Of a stretch of 64,000 bases of DNA, positions 9,700-20,600 are shown one piece after another; positions within the stretch are counted from its first letter, which is position 1, and every line of letters starts with the position of its first letter. Both the position numbers and the translations under genes were made by a program. The notes below the pieces were generated by a model that saw only the letters and a list, made by a program, of their open reading frames with translations, was not told the DNA's origin and searched no databases. Source of the DNA: Parasponia andersonii (taxonomy: Eukaryota > Streptophyta > Magnoliopsida > Rosales > Cannabaceae); assembly GCA_002914805.1 (NCBI GenBank), contig JXTB01000332.1, forward strand, positions 10,722-74,721, written 5' to 3'.

Positions 9700-10102
9700 T
9701 TGTTCTCTCGATCCTGAGGCCTGGGTGTGCTTCCTTTTATCCTAATTGATAACACCTTCTTTCGATTGATTCCTATATGCCTTCAAGTATTGCTTCAATT
9801 TACCAGCTTGAATGGCCATCATAACCTGTGCATACAGGCTACAACAATGAACAGTATCATACCTATGGTCTTTGTGAAATTGGCAATATTTGTTCATGTT
9901 TTTCATATGATCCAGGACTCTAGACTTAGGAAAATCTTTAAAAATTCCCTTATCTTTATTTCAGAGGAATATTATGTCGATGGTCATATTGAGCTCGAAT
10001 TTGGGCAGAGAGTCTTTAAATATCCTCCTCCATTTGTCGCCTTCCCAACTAGATAGGCCTAGGGTTGTCTGTTTGGGAGTCGACTATTAGGTCTGGGTAG
10101 GA
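9700..10102 (-). pseudogene. Gag C-terminal part, decayed
   Basis: The minus strand reads 'KYCQFHKDH'-like residues (about 9,870-9,900) and 'AIQAGKLKQY' (about 9,790-9,820), the nucleocapsid-side motif of Tat gag ('..CxFHxDxGHxTxDC..LK..IE..I..G.L..'), with corrupted Cys/His ligands. The upstream part of gag is separated from it by the solo LTR at 10,108-11,762; the two gag halves are contiguous if that insertion and one target copy are removed. Confidence 0.65.
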
Positions 10103-10107
10103 CTCTT
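10103..10107. repeat. Left target-site duplication CTCTT
   Basis: The five bases immediately left of the solo LTR are ctctt, identical to the five right of it (11,763-11,767). This is the signature of LTR-retrotransposon integration. Confidence 0.85.
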
Positions 10108-11762
10108 TGCTGGAAATTCTGAAAAATAAATTTCGAAAAAAAACAATTTCTGTAGTTTTGTAAACAAATCAAAAATGCAGTGGAATAGGTATTTTAAATA
10201 TTTTCTTGAAATTTTACAAAACAAAAATATAGGATCGTTGATCTAACATAAATTAATTTATGAATCTTAGTTTAGATAAAATCTGGAAGCGCTTCACAAC
10301 CATTGAGCCTTCTCATATTCTGTAGAGCCCGTTGAATGATCCAGTATGTGGGCACCTTCTTGATTCCCAACGAGAGATGAGTGAACGATCCAAAAGATGA
10401 TCTTCTTTCTCCTTGAGTGTACGTCTACGACCATGGGTATCTCTCTCTTAGCGGCCATAAACGAACATAGGACTTCTCCCACGGCAGCTCGTCTCTCCTA
10501 CTCTCTCTTTTTCTCTCTGTCACATGAAAAAGCACAGTTATTGTGCATTAGTGGCATGTAGAATGCTTAGAGAGGCTTAGGAGAACTTTTATCTTAAGTA
10601 TTTAAAGAGATGTAAACCCTAATGGGCTTATTGGACTCAACTGACCATTCAATTAGTTATTGGGCTATGTGTGAGCTAGATAGGGGACCTTATGGATCTA
10701 AATAGTCTAAGCTCCAATAGGCCAACTACCTATAATCATAATTAACTCTTAATTATGATTGGGCCTTATCTATTAATATTGGGGTACTCCACGATAGGCC
10801 CAATATTGCACTCTTAGACTAAATGTCATATATTTTCTATGAAGCTAATTAGCACTTTAATTAACTTGATCCATTTAGCATATACTATACTTGCATATAT
10901 ACCCCCGATGCAATGTCGTACTAGTAAGGTGAAATTATCGTATTACCCCTCTAGTACATATTTACCTTTGAGTTGTCATTTTTCATCTAATGGATAATAA
11001 TTGACTACGGTGTTTATAATTGCCCATACAAACACAGTCAAATTCACAAAGTGAATATCTAGCGCCTGATTTTTTATTATCCAAGTCCTTGAAAAAAACT
11101 CAGAGTGACATTATATGCATGGTGTCCAAATCATGAAAGGCGTTCTCATCAATTCACAAATCTTATCTTCCAAGATACCGGAGTTCGAACCATATAATCG
11201 GAACTAGTCCTTTAGTAAGTCAAAAAGATAAAAATCATGAAAGTAAGTCCGACAATCACTAGGATTGAGGTAATCTTGCAATAGTACTAGATTAGTGAAA
11301 GATAGAATATTGAGTTACGACACTTAACCTCAAATTCTATTTTCACTTGGTCCAGTTCAATGCACTTATAACTTTCTTGTAACACACTAGTATTTCTATC
11401 CGAAGTTAGACACTTCGATGATTGGAGACTTCATCAATCCCGTTGAAATAGACAACACTACATTCTATGGCAAAATAAAGTATTCCATCTTTATTTGCAG
11501 AATGTGAACTTTTAATTTAGACATAATGAAATAAAGAATTTAGTCTCCCACATGTGAACACTTCACACGAACAATTATTTATTACTCGTTGTTAGTCATG
11601 GAAACTTTTAGATGTTTACATAATAAAAAACATAAACATCACATGTACATAATTGAGAAATAATATGGAATTTATTAATAACAAATAGATAACACTTTAA
11701 TCCAATAAACATTGTTTAAAATGCTGAACAAAGAAACTGTGTTCTAGGGCATGTTCCCAACA
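10108..11762 (-). mobile_element. Solo LTR inserted in gag (1,655 bp)
   Basis: The insertion is bounded by TG and CA and flanked by a perfect 5-bp duplication (CTCTT). Read on the minus strand it begins 'tgttgggaacatgccctag' and ends 'cagaatttccagca'. A TTTAAATA promoter-like motif lies near 10,600 on that strand. No PBS, PPT or coding sequence is present, so it is an LTR left after recombination between the two LTRs of a full element. The start resembles those of plant Ty1/copia LTRs; family assignment is inference. Its left end is similar to that of the LTR at 54,083-55,988, suggesting related families. Confidence 0.85.
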
Positions 11763-11767
11763 CTCTT

Positions 11768-12879
11768 CACTCCCTACGCCATCGAGGTCTGCATCAGCAT
11801 AGCTGGTAGATGCTTTCTGGTAGCTTTCTAATACTCTAAAGACTCTTTCTGATTTTGCCAATACGTCAGGCATGTCATATGGAAAATTTAAGAGCATATA
11901 TTTGACAATATCGACCCCGGGTGTAAGCCTCTGATAAAAGAACTTCTAGTTTGGATCGAGTCAGCATCATGTATTTAAGACATCATATCTAAGAAGCGAG
12001 ACAAGTATTCCCTTAGGGACTCTCCCGCAGATTGCTCTAAGCGATCCAGGTCCCGCATAATCTTCTGCTACCTCATGGCATTTTCATATTATTTCAAGAA
12101 CAATTTGAAAAAGTCTTTGAACTCATTTATAGATCTTTCTGGGAGCTATCTAAACCATGATAAAGCTAGCCCTACTAACGTTATGGAGAAGACCTTAAAA
12201 CCTATGGCCTAATTTTTAGTCTCTAAGGGCATCTTTTATTAGAACTGGTAGATGTGGTCAAAGGGATCTGTCTTTCCTTCAAATAGCTTAAGTGTTGGAG
12301 CCATGAAATCTTTCAGCTTGGGCTCTAGCTGCATCCAATCGGCGAAGGTTGTTCGAATGATTCCCCATATGGCATGTTCTGCTAAATCTATGGGGGTCTA
12401 GTCGTGGTAGGCCCCGAACTTTTTGCTAAGTTTTACCATCATTTCTCGCTTCCAGTTAGGAGGTGCACTCGCATGGGTTTTTTGGCATTGCACATCTGCC
12501 ATTGCTTCCATCTAGGAGGGCCTCATGTGACTCTGTTGCTCCTCTTACATCTACAATTTGGCTGGTGTAGGGACTTCCCTTCTTATTGGGATGTGTTGCT
12601 CTCTGATTTTCTACTGGACCTCCTCGTCGAAGTTGTCCCTCCATTCGCTCCACTATTCACTTACCAATAATCCTTTAAGGCAGACATTATCTTTGCGACT
12701 TTGGCAACCTCATATTTTAAGCCCATGATGGTCTCATGAGCTATTTCTGCCTTTTTGTTTACTTCTATCAGGGTGACAAATATTTGGTCTAGCTTTTGCT
12801 CTAAGCTAGATCGTGTCTCTTGAGGGCTTTCTTTAACCTCAGGTCGTGTGCTTTTTATCGTCATTCTCGATGTTGCCAT
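11768..12879 (-). pseudogene. Gag N-terminal and capsid region, decayed
   Basis: The Met-initiated segment 'MATSRMTIKSTRPEVKE' starts at 12,879, about 70 bases inside the PBS, and is followed by a charged helical stretch (12,661-12,850). The capsid part reads 'SWFRQLPERSINEFKDFFKL' (about 12,115-12,170) and 'SAGESLREYLSRF' (about 12,005-12,045), the well-conserved core of plant gypsy gag. It ends at the solo LTR with 'KASTSYADADL'. Several stops break it. Gag would form the virus-like particle around element RNA. The plus-strand frame at 12,404-12,670 is a shadow. Confidence 0.78.
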
Positions 12880-12950
12880 CTAACATCGTACGATTTTTTG
12901 TTCAGGGAAAAGGGTCAACGTGAAATTTTTAATTCTTTTTCTCGTATGCC

Positions 12951-12970
12951 TTCCCACGGATGGCGCCAAA
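12951..12970 (-). other. Primer binding site
   Basis: On the minus strand, one base after the 5' LTR end (CCTAACA), the sequence is TTTGGCGCCATCCGTGGGAA. This closely resembles the TTTGGCGCC...TGTGGGAA site common just inside the 5' LTR of plant gypsy elements. It fixes both element orientation and the LTR boundary at 12,972. I do not assign the priming tRNA. Confidence 0.75.
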
Positions 12971-12971
12971 C

Positions 12972-13648
12972 TGTTAGGGCTATTTTCACCAACTGTCTAT
13001 ATACTTTTGCTACTTCAAGTTAACTCAGCATTTAGATAGGAGTGGGAAGACGGAGGTAGCCACCTGCAGGACTCTTTGATACTTAAGTTAGATATATTTT
13101 TTGTGAACTAAATAACAAATAGAAGTTATCTATATCCCCTTTACCGAAAAAGATGTGTGCTATTTATACCCCTGGAATTAGAAATCTTGTGGCCCCTAAT
13201 TTTAGGACCAATTACCTTCTTCCATCATTATCTACTCTAGAAATTATAGATTATGTATGCCGCAATCTTTTTTAAGTTGACATGACCTACTCTCTCTGAT
13301 TTTCTCCTGCACATGTAGTAATCACGATGCTGGATTAAATGCTCTGTCTAAATCCAAGGTTGAACGTTATCTGTAAAGATAATTTGATGGAAGACTCCAA
13401 GGGCTTCTGACCCTTCAGATCACGAAAAGAGGTCTGGGGTTAACTAGACTATCCAGGGTTTGTGTGATATGAACTCGGGATAGGGTCAGTTTGTATTTGT
13501 GTGGGTTAGTGGGCCCGCATAATGTCACGCGAAGTTTACGTGATATTTGAATAGTATTTTTAGTGCCTATATTAAGCTTGCCGTCCTCTGTCACTTGTCC
13601 AATTATCTTCCAGCTTCTACAGCACATATTACGAAAATAGACCTCCCA
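12972..13648 (-). repeat. 5' LTR of the Tat-type element
   Basis: The LTR runs from 'tgttagggctattttcacc' to 'gacctccca' (plus-strand reading) and is homologous to 1,274-1,945. The right boundary comes from a CA end followed by 'accca', which nearly matches the left flank 'gccca'. Confidence 0.8.
13160..13168 (-). promoter_or_regulatory. TATA box of the 5' LTR
   Basis: TATAAATAG is present on the minus strand, about 190 bases from the PBS side of the LTR, and is conserved in the 3' LTR at 1,453-1,461. It is a plausible start point for the element's transcript. Confidence 0.55.
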
Positions 13649-13653
13649 ACCCA

Positions 13654-14245
13654 TATTTTAAAATTTCGCTTAATGTCCTAAATTATATTGAGATGGCCTT
13701 GGGCACCACTCCGATTGCAATATATAAGTAATCTACTTTGAGAGAGTGATCCATATACCATGCAAGTTATTATGTGAGTTACCTGCAAAAGTTTTTACTA
13801 ATTGGAAAAGTAAAAACGTTTTCTAGTCAATGAAATACCTATGTTGGTTTAATAAACACTTGATTTTGTTGAGGGCCTAATTGGAATCTAGTTGAATACT
13901 TAAAACAAATATTCAGTTTCAAAAATAAATGCTGATTACGTATAAATTATGGTAGCAGAATCATGTTTATACAAAAATGAAAACATGCCCTTAAATATTT
14001 AAAAATAAATAATCCTCCAAAATACAAATCCATGTGTTTTGTAATCACGTGATATCAGTGTATGTATTTTAAATATTTATCATCAGTATATGTATGTGTG
14101 TTCCTATGTACCTTAATCACGGATTTTACATGTTTGGAAGTATTCAATGAGAATTATTATTATTATTAATAATAATTTAGGAAGCCAAAACAAATTTCAG
14201 AAACAAGTTTCCTTTAAGTAATTAATTATGGCAACAAGTCATCAA
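13654..14245. other. Intergenic spacer between retrotransposon and tRNA gene
   Basis: AT-rich, without ORFs or repeats I can classify. A short TTATTATTATTAATAATAATAA inverted run near 14,155-14,177 could form a small hairpin. Confidence 0.5.
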
Positions 14246-14318
14246 GACTCCATGGCCCAATGGATAAGGCGCTGGTCTACGGAACCAGAGATTCTGGGTT
14301 CGATCCCCAGTGGAGTCG
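14246..14318 (+). tRNA. tRNA-Arg (anticodon ACG)
   Basis: The 73-base cloverleaf is complete. The acceptor stem GACTCCA pairs fully with TGGAGTC, with discriminator G at 14,318. The anticodon stem CTGGT/ACCAG closes the loop CTACGGA, giving anticodon ACG (reads CGU, and CGC/CGA after A34-to-I editing). The T arm is CTGGG/CCCAG around TTCGATC. There is no intron, and CCA is not encoded, as for nuclear eukaryotic tRNAs. The internal A box (GGCCCAATGGATAAG region) and B box (GGTTCGATCCC) are present for Pol III. A short T-run (ttctattttattttat) follows. It looks functional. Confidence 0.96.
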
Positions 14319-14381
14319 ATTCTTGCTGCTTCTATTTTATTTTATATTTACACGAATGCTCTTATTCTTGACCTCTAATTC

Positions 14382-14416
<35 letters not shown>
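14382..14416. repeat. (AAT)n microsatellite
   Basis: About eleven uninterrupted AAT units, 64 bases downstream of the tRNA gene. Likely polymorphic in length. Confidence 0.9.
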
Positions 14417-14421
<5 letters not shown>

Positions 14422-15076
14422 GAAATGAAATAAAGTTGCATCAACATGATATTCTGCATGGCACATGCAGAAGCTGAATGCCAGAGCTATAATTGACACT
14501 ATCAGTGGTCCAAACCAAAACGACAATAGTGTTTTTAAAATAGCCGGTGCCACCAACAAAACCATCTGGCATATTAGATTTAGATTTAACATTAGTTTTC
14601 CAGTAACACAATGAGATTTTATTATTATTACTATTATTAGGAAAACTAAAGAAGAGTGCAGCAAGTCTGAGAGAAGGATGAACCCAAACTTAACTTGAGT
14701 TTGAAAGCAGTTTGCTTAGTCCTAAATAGATTCTTAATCTACAATTCTCACCTGTACAATCCTCTAAACTTGACAGCACCAATGAGGAGGCAAACCCTTG
14801 TGTAAGTTCTCCGAAAGAAGTGGTAAAAAAAAGAAAAAGAAAAACTGACTTGAGTACATGCTATAATGGTCTCATCAGCAACAAATGCCATATGGGCAGG
14901 ACTTCTTCGGTTTGCAGCATCACTCCTTGGAAACAAGAAAAACGCTGGCTCGTATGATATCGGAGAAATTTTCGAACAGAAACCCCACTTTTGTTTGGTT
15001 TGAGATGTTTTGAGCAAAGGAGGTTCGAAGGATGGGACAAAAGATTACACTTGGTGCACAGGTTTGGTTTCAACTT

Positions 15077-18000
15077 TCAAGCTTTCTGAAATGAGCGGGA
15101 AGAAACACCATGTAGAAGTCTGACGAAACCCAGAAAGCTAAGCTTCCCATCGGAATGTCTGATCCAGTCTTGAAGAACTACATGGACGGGTACTGATGGA
15201 CTAAGTCCAAGTTCCTGAAAAAAACGAAACAACAGAAAAGAAAAATTAAAAAGAATTAGTACTAGGATCTAGTATTCTAGTTGTGGTAACTAAAAAGAAC
15301 CTGAATGGATTATTTTATTTAGTGTTTTGACCTTCTGTGGATGTGATGGAAAGTAAATATTCAAGAAAGACAACTGGCTATTAACCAAAAAAATTGAGTT
15401 TGGCAACTTGATAGCTTTGTGTGTGTACGCAATATATAGTAGTAGTAATAGTGATTTCTAACATTGTTCTCTGTACAAGAGTGAGTGGAGAAATTTGTAT
15501 GTACCGATGCGAGTTCTTCGATCATAATTGGTCTGTTTCCATCCTTCTCAAACAGCTCGTAGGCTCGCCTTGCATGTTGCTCCCAGGTTTCCATTCCTTC
15601 CAGCTGATGTACACTTATGGCAGCAGCGCAGAATTCTTCGAAATCCAATTTTCTATACTGAATGGAACTAATCTGTACCATAAGTAACACATGACAACCA
15701 AAAGTTGAAAAGCTTTCACCTACAAACATTGAGAAAAATAACGAGTTACAAGAAACAAATACAGAATCTTCGCAATATTACCATGTGAACGTAATCTGTA
15801 ACCCGTGAATCCTTCATGGCATCAGTGGAGTTCTTTACTATACCCTGATGAAATTTCCAATGTTAGAATGAATGGTTACAGATAATATCGGAACAATAGA
15901 TTCAAGTGAAAAAAATAGCTTACTGTCTTAAAGTTCTGCATAGAGATGAATCCACTTTTGTTTGGCCCTAACTGCATAAATTGGTCCCGCAAATAAGCTA
16001 GCTGTGGTACTGTCAATGTCTTCGCAAGCGCCTACCACAGTGGCAAAACAATTTTACTCCATTTATATATTGCTTCGGACAAGAATATTGTGTTTATGCC
16101 AGTAATATGACCAGCGAAGTTGAGATTTTATTGGAAAGATTAATTTAGTCTATTCATTCCAAGTTATAGTACTTTCTAGTTAAGGCAGTAAGTCATTTGT
16201 ATTCAACACAAATAGGCAGAAATGATATATATCTTTTATTCCTCTATAACTCTAAGTCAGTCTGGTAAAGACAGTTCAAGCCTGAGTCCACATCCACTTG
16301 TATCCTCGGGATGTGGTTTTGGCCCTGTTCAAATTGAACCAACTTTCAAACTGAATGACCTAGTCCTAATTCAATTAAATGGGAAAAAGGGAAAGAAAAA
16401 AGAAAAGAAATATGAAACAAAGTAGGAACGTACTCTTTCTCATGCAAAAGAAATTGCAAGCAATAGATTAAGATACAAATGAGAAAAAGAAAAACTAAAA
16501 TATAAAAAAAAATAATAATAATAATAATAAAAAAAAAAACAATCATGTCATAACAACTACTCACTGCTAATGCTGATTTCCGCAGGGAAGAAGAGCATAT
16601 ATAAGCTTTTACAAGCTTGTACACTATCATGTCTGTAGGCACCTTTACATCTTGATAATCAGCTAACCATGGATGACCTAAACAAAGAAATTAGTTGTCA
16701 TGATTCTTAATCACAAATTTTTTCTATGCCTCCAAACTCAGTCAAAATTGAATATGTAATGTCACCCTTTGAACTCATACAGGAAAGAGAGACAAATCCT
16801 CTCATTCCCTATTTTTAGATTGTTGAAATTTTGAAAATATTTTGATGAACACGAAGCGGAAACAATGAAAAAAGCTACTGCATGAATCAGGTCTCTAAAA
16901 TGCTTAGATCACTTCAGTAACTTACTTAGAGCCTGAGCAGCTGTTAGCCTCTTCCGGAAATCCTTGTTCAATAATCTCTTTACAAAATCTCTTGCATCAG
17001 AAGACAAAGCTGGCCATGGGGCTTCATCAAAGCTTGGATCTGCTTTAAGGACAGCTCGGAAGATACCAGATTCAGTCCGGGCCCAAAAAGGTCGACTTCC
17101 ACATAAAAGGATATAGGCAATTACTCCAATACTCCACATGTCTGCTTCAGTCCCGTATGACCTATGTAGAACTTCAGGAGCTACATAATATGCGCTTCCT
17201 ACAATATCGTTTAATCTCTCATCTGCAAAAAATAGTGATTATTAGAACCAATCTAGTCTTCAAAATTAATCAGAAGGATATATCTGAGATAATGTCCAGA
17301 CCTGGCTTTACATAGTCAGAGAGTCCAAAATCAATTGCCTTCAATGTGGAATTCTCATCCTTTGATACAAAAAGAAAATTCTGAAGCAGAAAAAGAAAAA
17401 AAAAATATTGATGTTAACAAAAAGGAGACTGCAAGACAACATAATCATAACTACATGAGACAAGCATTCATATACACATCATTACAGGACCGAAAAAAAA
17501 AATCATGATTATCTGCATTTCCGGGATACATAATACTTCAGGACCAAAAAAAAGAGGATATCTGTAGCCAATGCAGCACCACATGTTTTCATGAAAGAAC
17601 AACTCAAAAGATGCTACGTATTGATATTGTACACACAGATGGGTATAGCTTAAAACTGATAGTGGAAGAAAGGCACCACGACATAAAAAGATAAAATTGA
17701 AGTTCATCTGAAAATCTATAGACTTGTCAAGTTACCACCACTCCCAAAACTGCAAAACTCAAACCAGGATAAGGTTTTAGTTTCAGAGAATGCAATATGA
17801 TCGGGACACTTAGGTAACATCCCGCTCTCCCCTCCCCTGCCCCCCAACTGAAAAAGATGAAAATGAAAAAATACCTCTGGTTTGAGGTCTCGGTGAACTA
17901 CGCCTTGGAGATGACAAAAAGCAACCACACTTAAGATCTGCACCATAACTGCCTTTGCATCGTCTTCAGAATATTTTCCACCCCTAGCAAATGCAATAGT

Positions 18001-20038
18001 AAAATAAATAGTGAGATAGAGACAGAAAAGGCAAGTAGTTTGCAGTAAAATGGAGTATATATGTCTTCTTTGGGGCTAAAAGAAAGCTTTTCACACGAAA
18101 TGGTACCTTGAAAGTATTCTATCCAAGAGTTCACCTCCTTTGCACAGCCTGAAAAACATTACATATAAGAAAAATTAGTTTAGAAAATTTAACTTATAGC
18201 AACAAATAGCTTTTGCAAGACACATATCCACACTATTTTTAACATACAACATACAGAGCCTTATTTCAGGGAAAAAACAAGGATACTACTTTAGTCCCCG
18301 CTACTAAAACCTTAATTATAATAGTAGATATTTTACTCTTGGAAGGTATCTATAGTATCACTTCACTCAATCTGTTCATCTCTATTTTCAAAGAAGACAT
18401 TTCTATACATAGTGCTGACAAAATTAGGCTCTGCATTGACCATAAAGCTGTGATGGACTCCATAAACACAGCTTGACAACTTCAAACATAGTTTTCACAC
18501 AGCCGAATGAATTTGATTATTAATGAATTTGATTATTAATTTGAGGCCATTTATCAAAATCACTAACCCATAGTGCCTTACTTATAGGAAAAATGAGGAA
18601 AAACAAAGCCAAAGGCCTCAAAATCCAACACCATATTATGTATATTGAGAAAATTTGCAATTCGAACATACTCCATCACTACATAAACATTATCATCATC
18701 TTCATAGGCATCATAGGACTGCACTAAGTTCTTATGTCCTGTCAGAGCACGAAGTATCTTCACTTCTCTCCTTACATCCTCTATAGCAATCACTGTCGTC
18801 ATCTGCAAAAACAACTCTCATAAGCACAGAAACAAAGCACTTTTGATGGACTTAGGCCCACGGAGAAAAATATATTTAACAATAAATTAATAGTTGCAAC
18901 TCTCATATTTATCCCAGTGATTTGGAAGAGAACTTTGGGAGACCCTCGAAAGAAAATGATATTAGCAATGTAAAGAAGAGGACAATTTATTTGTCTGTCT
19001 TGGAGTAAGGATACAACGACACGGTCATCACTATATCAAACAAAACTACAACTTGACTAAGCCAAAACAAACGTTAAAACCAATGCTCCCTTGGTTAACA
19101 GAAACCAGTGCATCCCGCCAATCATTTCAATGTCGACATTGCACTGGTTTCAGAAAGTTTAAGCATCTTATAGATGCTCTTTTATGAACATGAACTATAA
19201 CAAGATCAATCATGGTGGTCCTGCATATAAACCTGCAAATGTAATCAAACTACTATTCTTTACTTAGAGTTTTAGACCTCTATAATATTATATACAAATC
19301 ACACAATTATGTAGACCAAGTCAAAACAAGAGTCCACCAATGCAAAACTATATTCTAATAGGATATTAAGGTCAAATTATCTCTACTCTTTGAAGATTCT
19401 TCAACAGGTATCAATACAATTCAATCAAACTTCCATAAGAACTAGAATTATAACATGCAACTATAAATTTCCAGTTGAATTAACCAAATGAACTTGATTC
19501 ACAAAAACAACGTCACAAAGCTCCTAAAAGCAATTGAAACAACGAAAACCAATACCTTCGATTTTGGAATAACCTTGACAGCCACATCCTGGCCCTTTAA
19601 ACTCCCCTTCTTTGCTTTTGCTGAGCAAGTATATCCGAAATGCCCACGCCCCACTTCTTCCCCAAGCTCATAATGGGCTCCAAAATGCTTTGAGAACCCA
19701 AAATTCTTATCCAAGCCAAGCTCACACTCACTCCCTTCAGGGATTGAGGCCTCGTTGGGCTTGATCGAGCCGTGGCGCCGGGCTAACAAGGCGCGAATGT
19801 GCTTCGCCGGAGACGGAGGCGGAAACGGCCGCTTGAAGATCCTCAAAGGGGTGGAGCTAACGCTTGAGTTGGCCGGAGAGTTCTTGAAGAGACTGGGAAG
19901 AGGACTTGGGCTGTAGAAGGGAAAGTTCGAGGATTTTCGGGTCTGGGAATTCGATACAGGGTCATTCCCATCGTGAATTATGGAGGTTTCGGATTGAGGT
20001 TGGCGATTCTCAATGGGTTTTCCATGACAGAGTCCCAT
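15077..20038 (-). CDS. CRK1: CDPK-related Ser/Thr protein kinase (CRK1-like), 11 exons, 576 aa
   Basis: Phosphorylates Ser/Thr targets at membranes; CRKs are relatives of calcium-dependent kinases whose EF-hands have degenerated. Exons: 19556-20038, 18672-18802, 18107-18148, 17875-17983, 17302-17380, 16926-17222, 16565-16677, 15924-16031, 15782-15844, 15505-15672, 15077-15214. All introns are GT-AG, all joins keep frame, and the total is 1,731 nt with TGA at 15,077-15,079. The start MGLCHGKP gives Gly2 for N-myristoylation and Cys4 for palmitoylation. A Ser/Pro-rich variable region covers residues 11-100. The kinase domain (about 123-385) has glycine loop G130-G135, VAVK Lys155, HRDLKPEN with Asp251, DFG 272-274 and APE 296-298, all intact. 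Residues 400-576 are the EF-hand-derived regulatory tail ('[11 protein letters not shown]', '[20 protein letters not shown]', '[14 protein letters not shown]'), without full Ca-binding loops. Length fits the family. The symbol is assigned by recalled similarity to Arabidopsis CRK1, not a search. The 3' UTR may end near an AATAAA at about 14,618-14,623 (minus). Confidence 0.95.
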
Positions 20039-20600
20039 GAAATCAGAAACCCAGAAAAGGAATTCCTCAAATAATTAACAAAAAAAAATGGAAAGATCAG
20101 AATTCAAAAGCTATGAAACAAAGTATGGTAGCCCAAAGAAAAAAGTAGATAAATTTAGATCATTTAGGAGGGAGAAAAAGTGAAAGAGAGAGAGTGAATT
20201 TCAAGGGAAAAGGCAAAGTTCAAAGCTTTAACTGATCATATTAAACTATACCCAGTTGGGATCAGAAGATGAATTTTCCAGAAAACAAAAGTTTTCCCAA
20301 CTGAATTAAGGGAAGATTGGAAAAATCCCAAGTGGGAAAATTTTCAAGCTGGGGGAAGCTAACAGAAAAAGCAACCCAACTTTTTCTGATTAAACAAACA
20401 ATGCGAGAGAGGAGAAAAAACCAAAACAAAACAAGAACCCATCAAAGTTGATCAAAACAAGAAGCAAATTATAGGTGAGATAGGAAAGAAGGAAGCTAGG
20501 AAAAACTCAGTTAAATTTTCCAAGAACAAGAAAGGAATGAGAGGTTAAAATACAATATAATAATATAAAAATAATGGAAAAGAACAAGTTTTTAGAGGGG
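20039..20600 (-). promoter_or_regulatory. Probable 5' leader and proximal promoter of the kinase gene
   Basis: On the minus strand, upstream of the ATG at 20,038, the sequence is pyrimidine-rich with CT runs (complement of 'gaaagagagagagtgaa' at 20,181-20,197), common in plant leaders and core promoters. An AT-rich TATA-like stretch lies near 20,550-20,570. Transcription start and any leader intron cannot be fixed from sequence alone. The plus-strand ORFs at 20,574-20,912 are low-complexity shadows. Confidence 0.4.

Larger units (their letters stand above)
1274..13648 (-). mobile_element. Decayed Tat/Retand-type Ty3/gypsy retrotransposon with antisense ORF
   Basis: The element runs on the minus strand and shows all landmarks in the expected order: 5' LTR (12,972-13,648), PBS-like site, gag, protease, RT-flanking linker, RNase H, integrase, tandem-repeat spacer, a plus-strand ORF, PPT-like tract and 3' LTR (1,274-1,945). 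Both LTRs begin TG and end CA. The flanks are 'gccca' (1,269-1,273) and 'accca' (13,649-13,653), a plausible 5-bp target duplication with one change. Integrase lies 3' of RNase H, which defines Ty3/gypsy. The absence of a chromodomain, plus an antisense ORF between integrase and the 3' LTR, fits the Tat lineage (Retand-like), known for such extra ORFs. Every ORF carries stops, the RT core is gone, and gag is interrupted by a solo LTR. The copy is dead. Confidence 0.88.

Noticed and set aside
12951..14318. Idea that the nearby tRNA-Arg(ACG) primes the Tat-type element
   Set aside because: The PBS matches the complement of the tRNA 3' end (with CCA) for only about five bases, so this isoacceptor is not a convincing primer.
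14748..15073. Two overlapping minus-strand ORFs of 70-89 codons downstream of the kinase stop
   Set aside because: They lie in the probable 3' UTR/downstream flank, lack any domain, and the kinase reading ends cleanly at 15,077.
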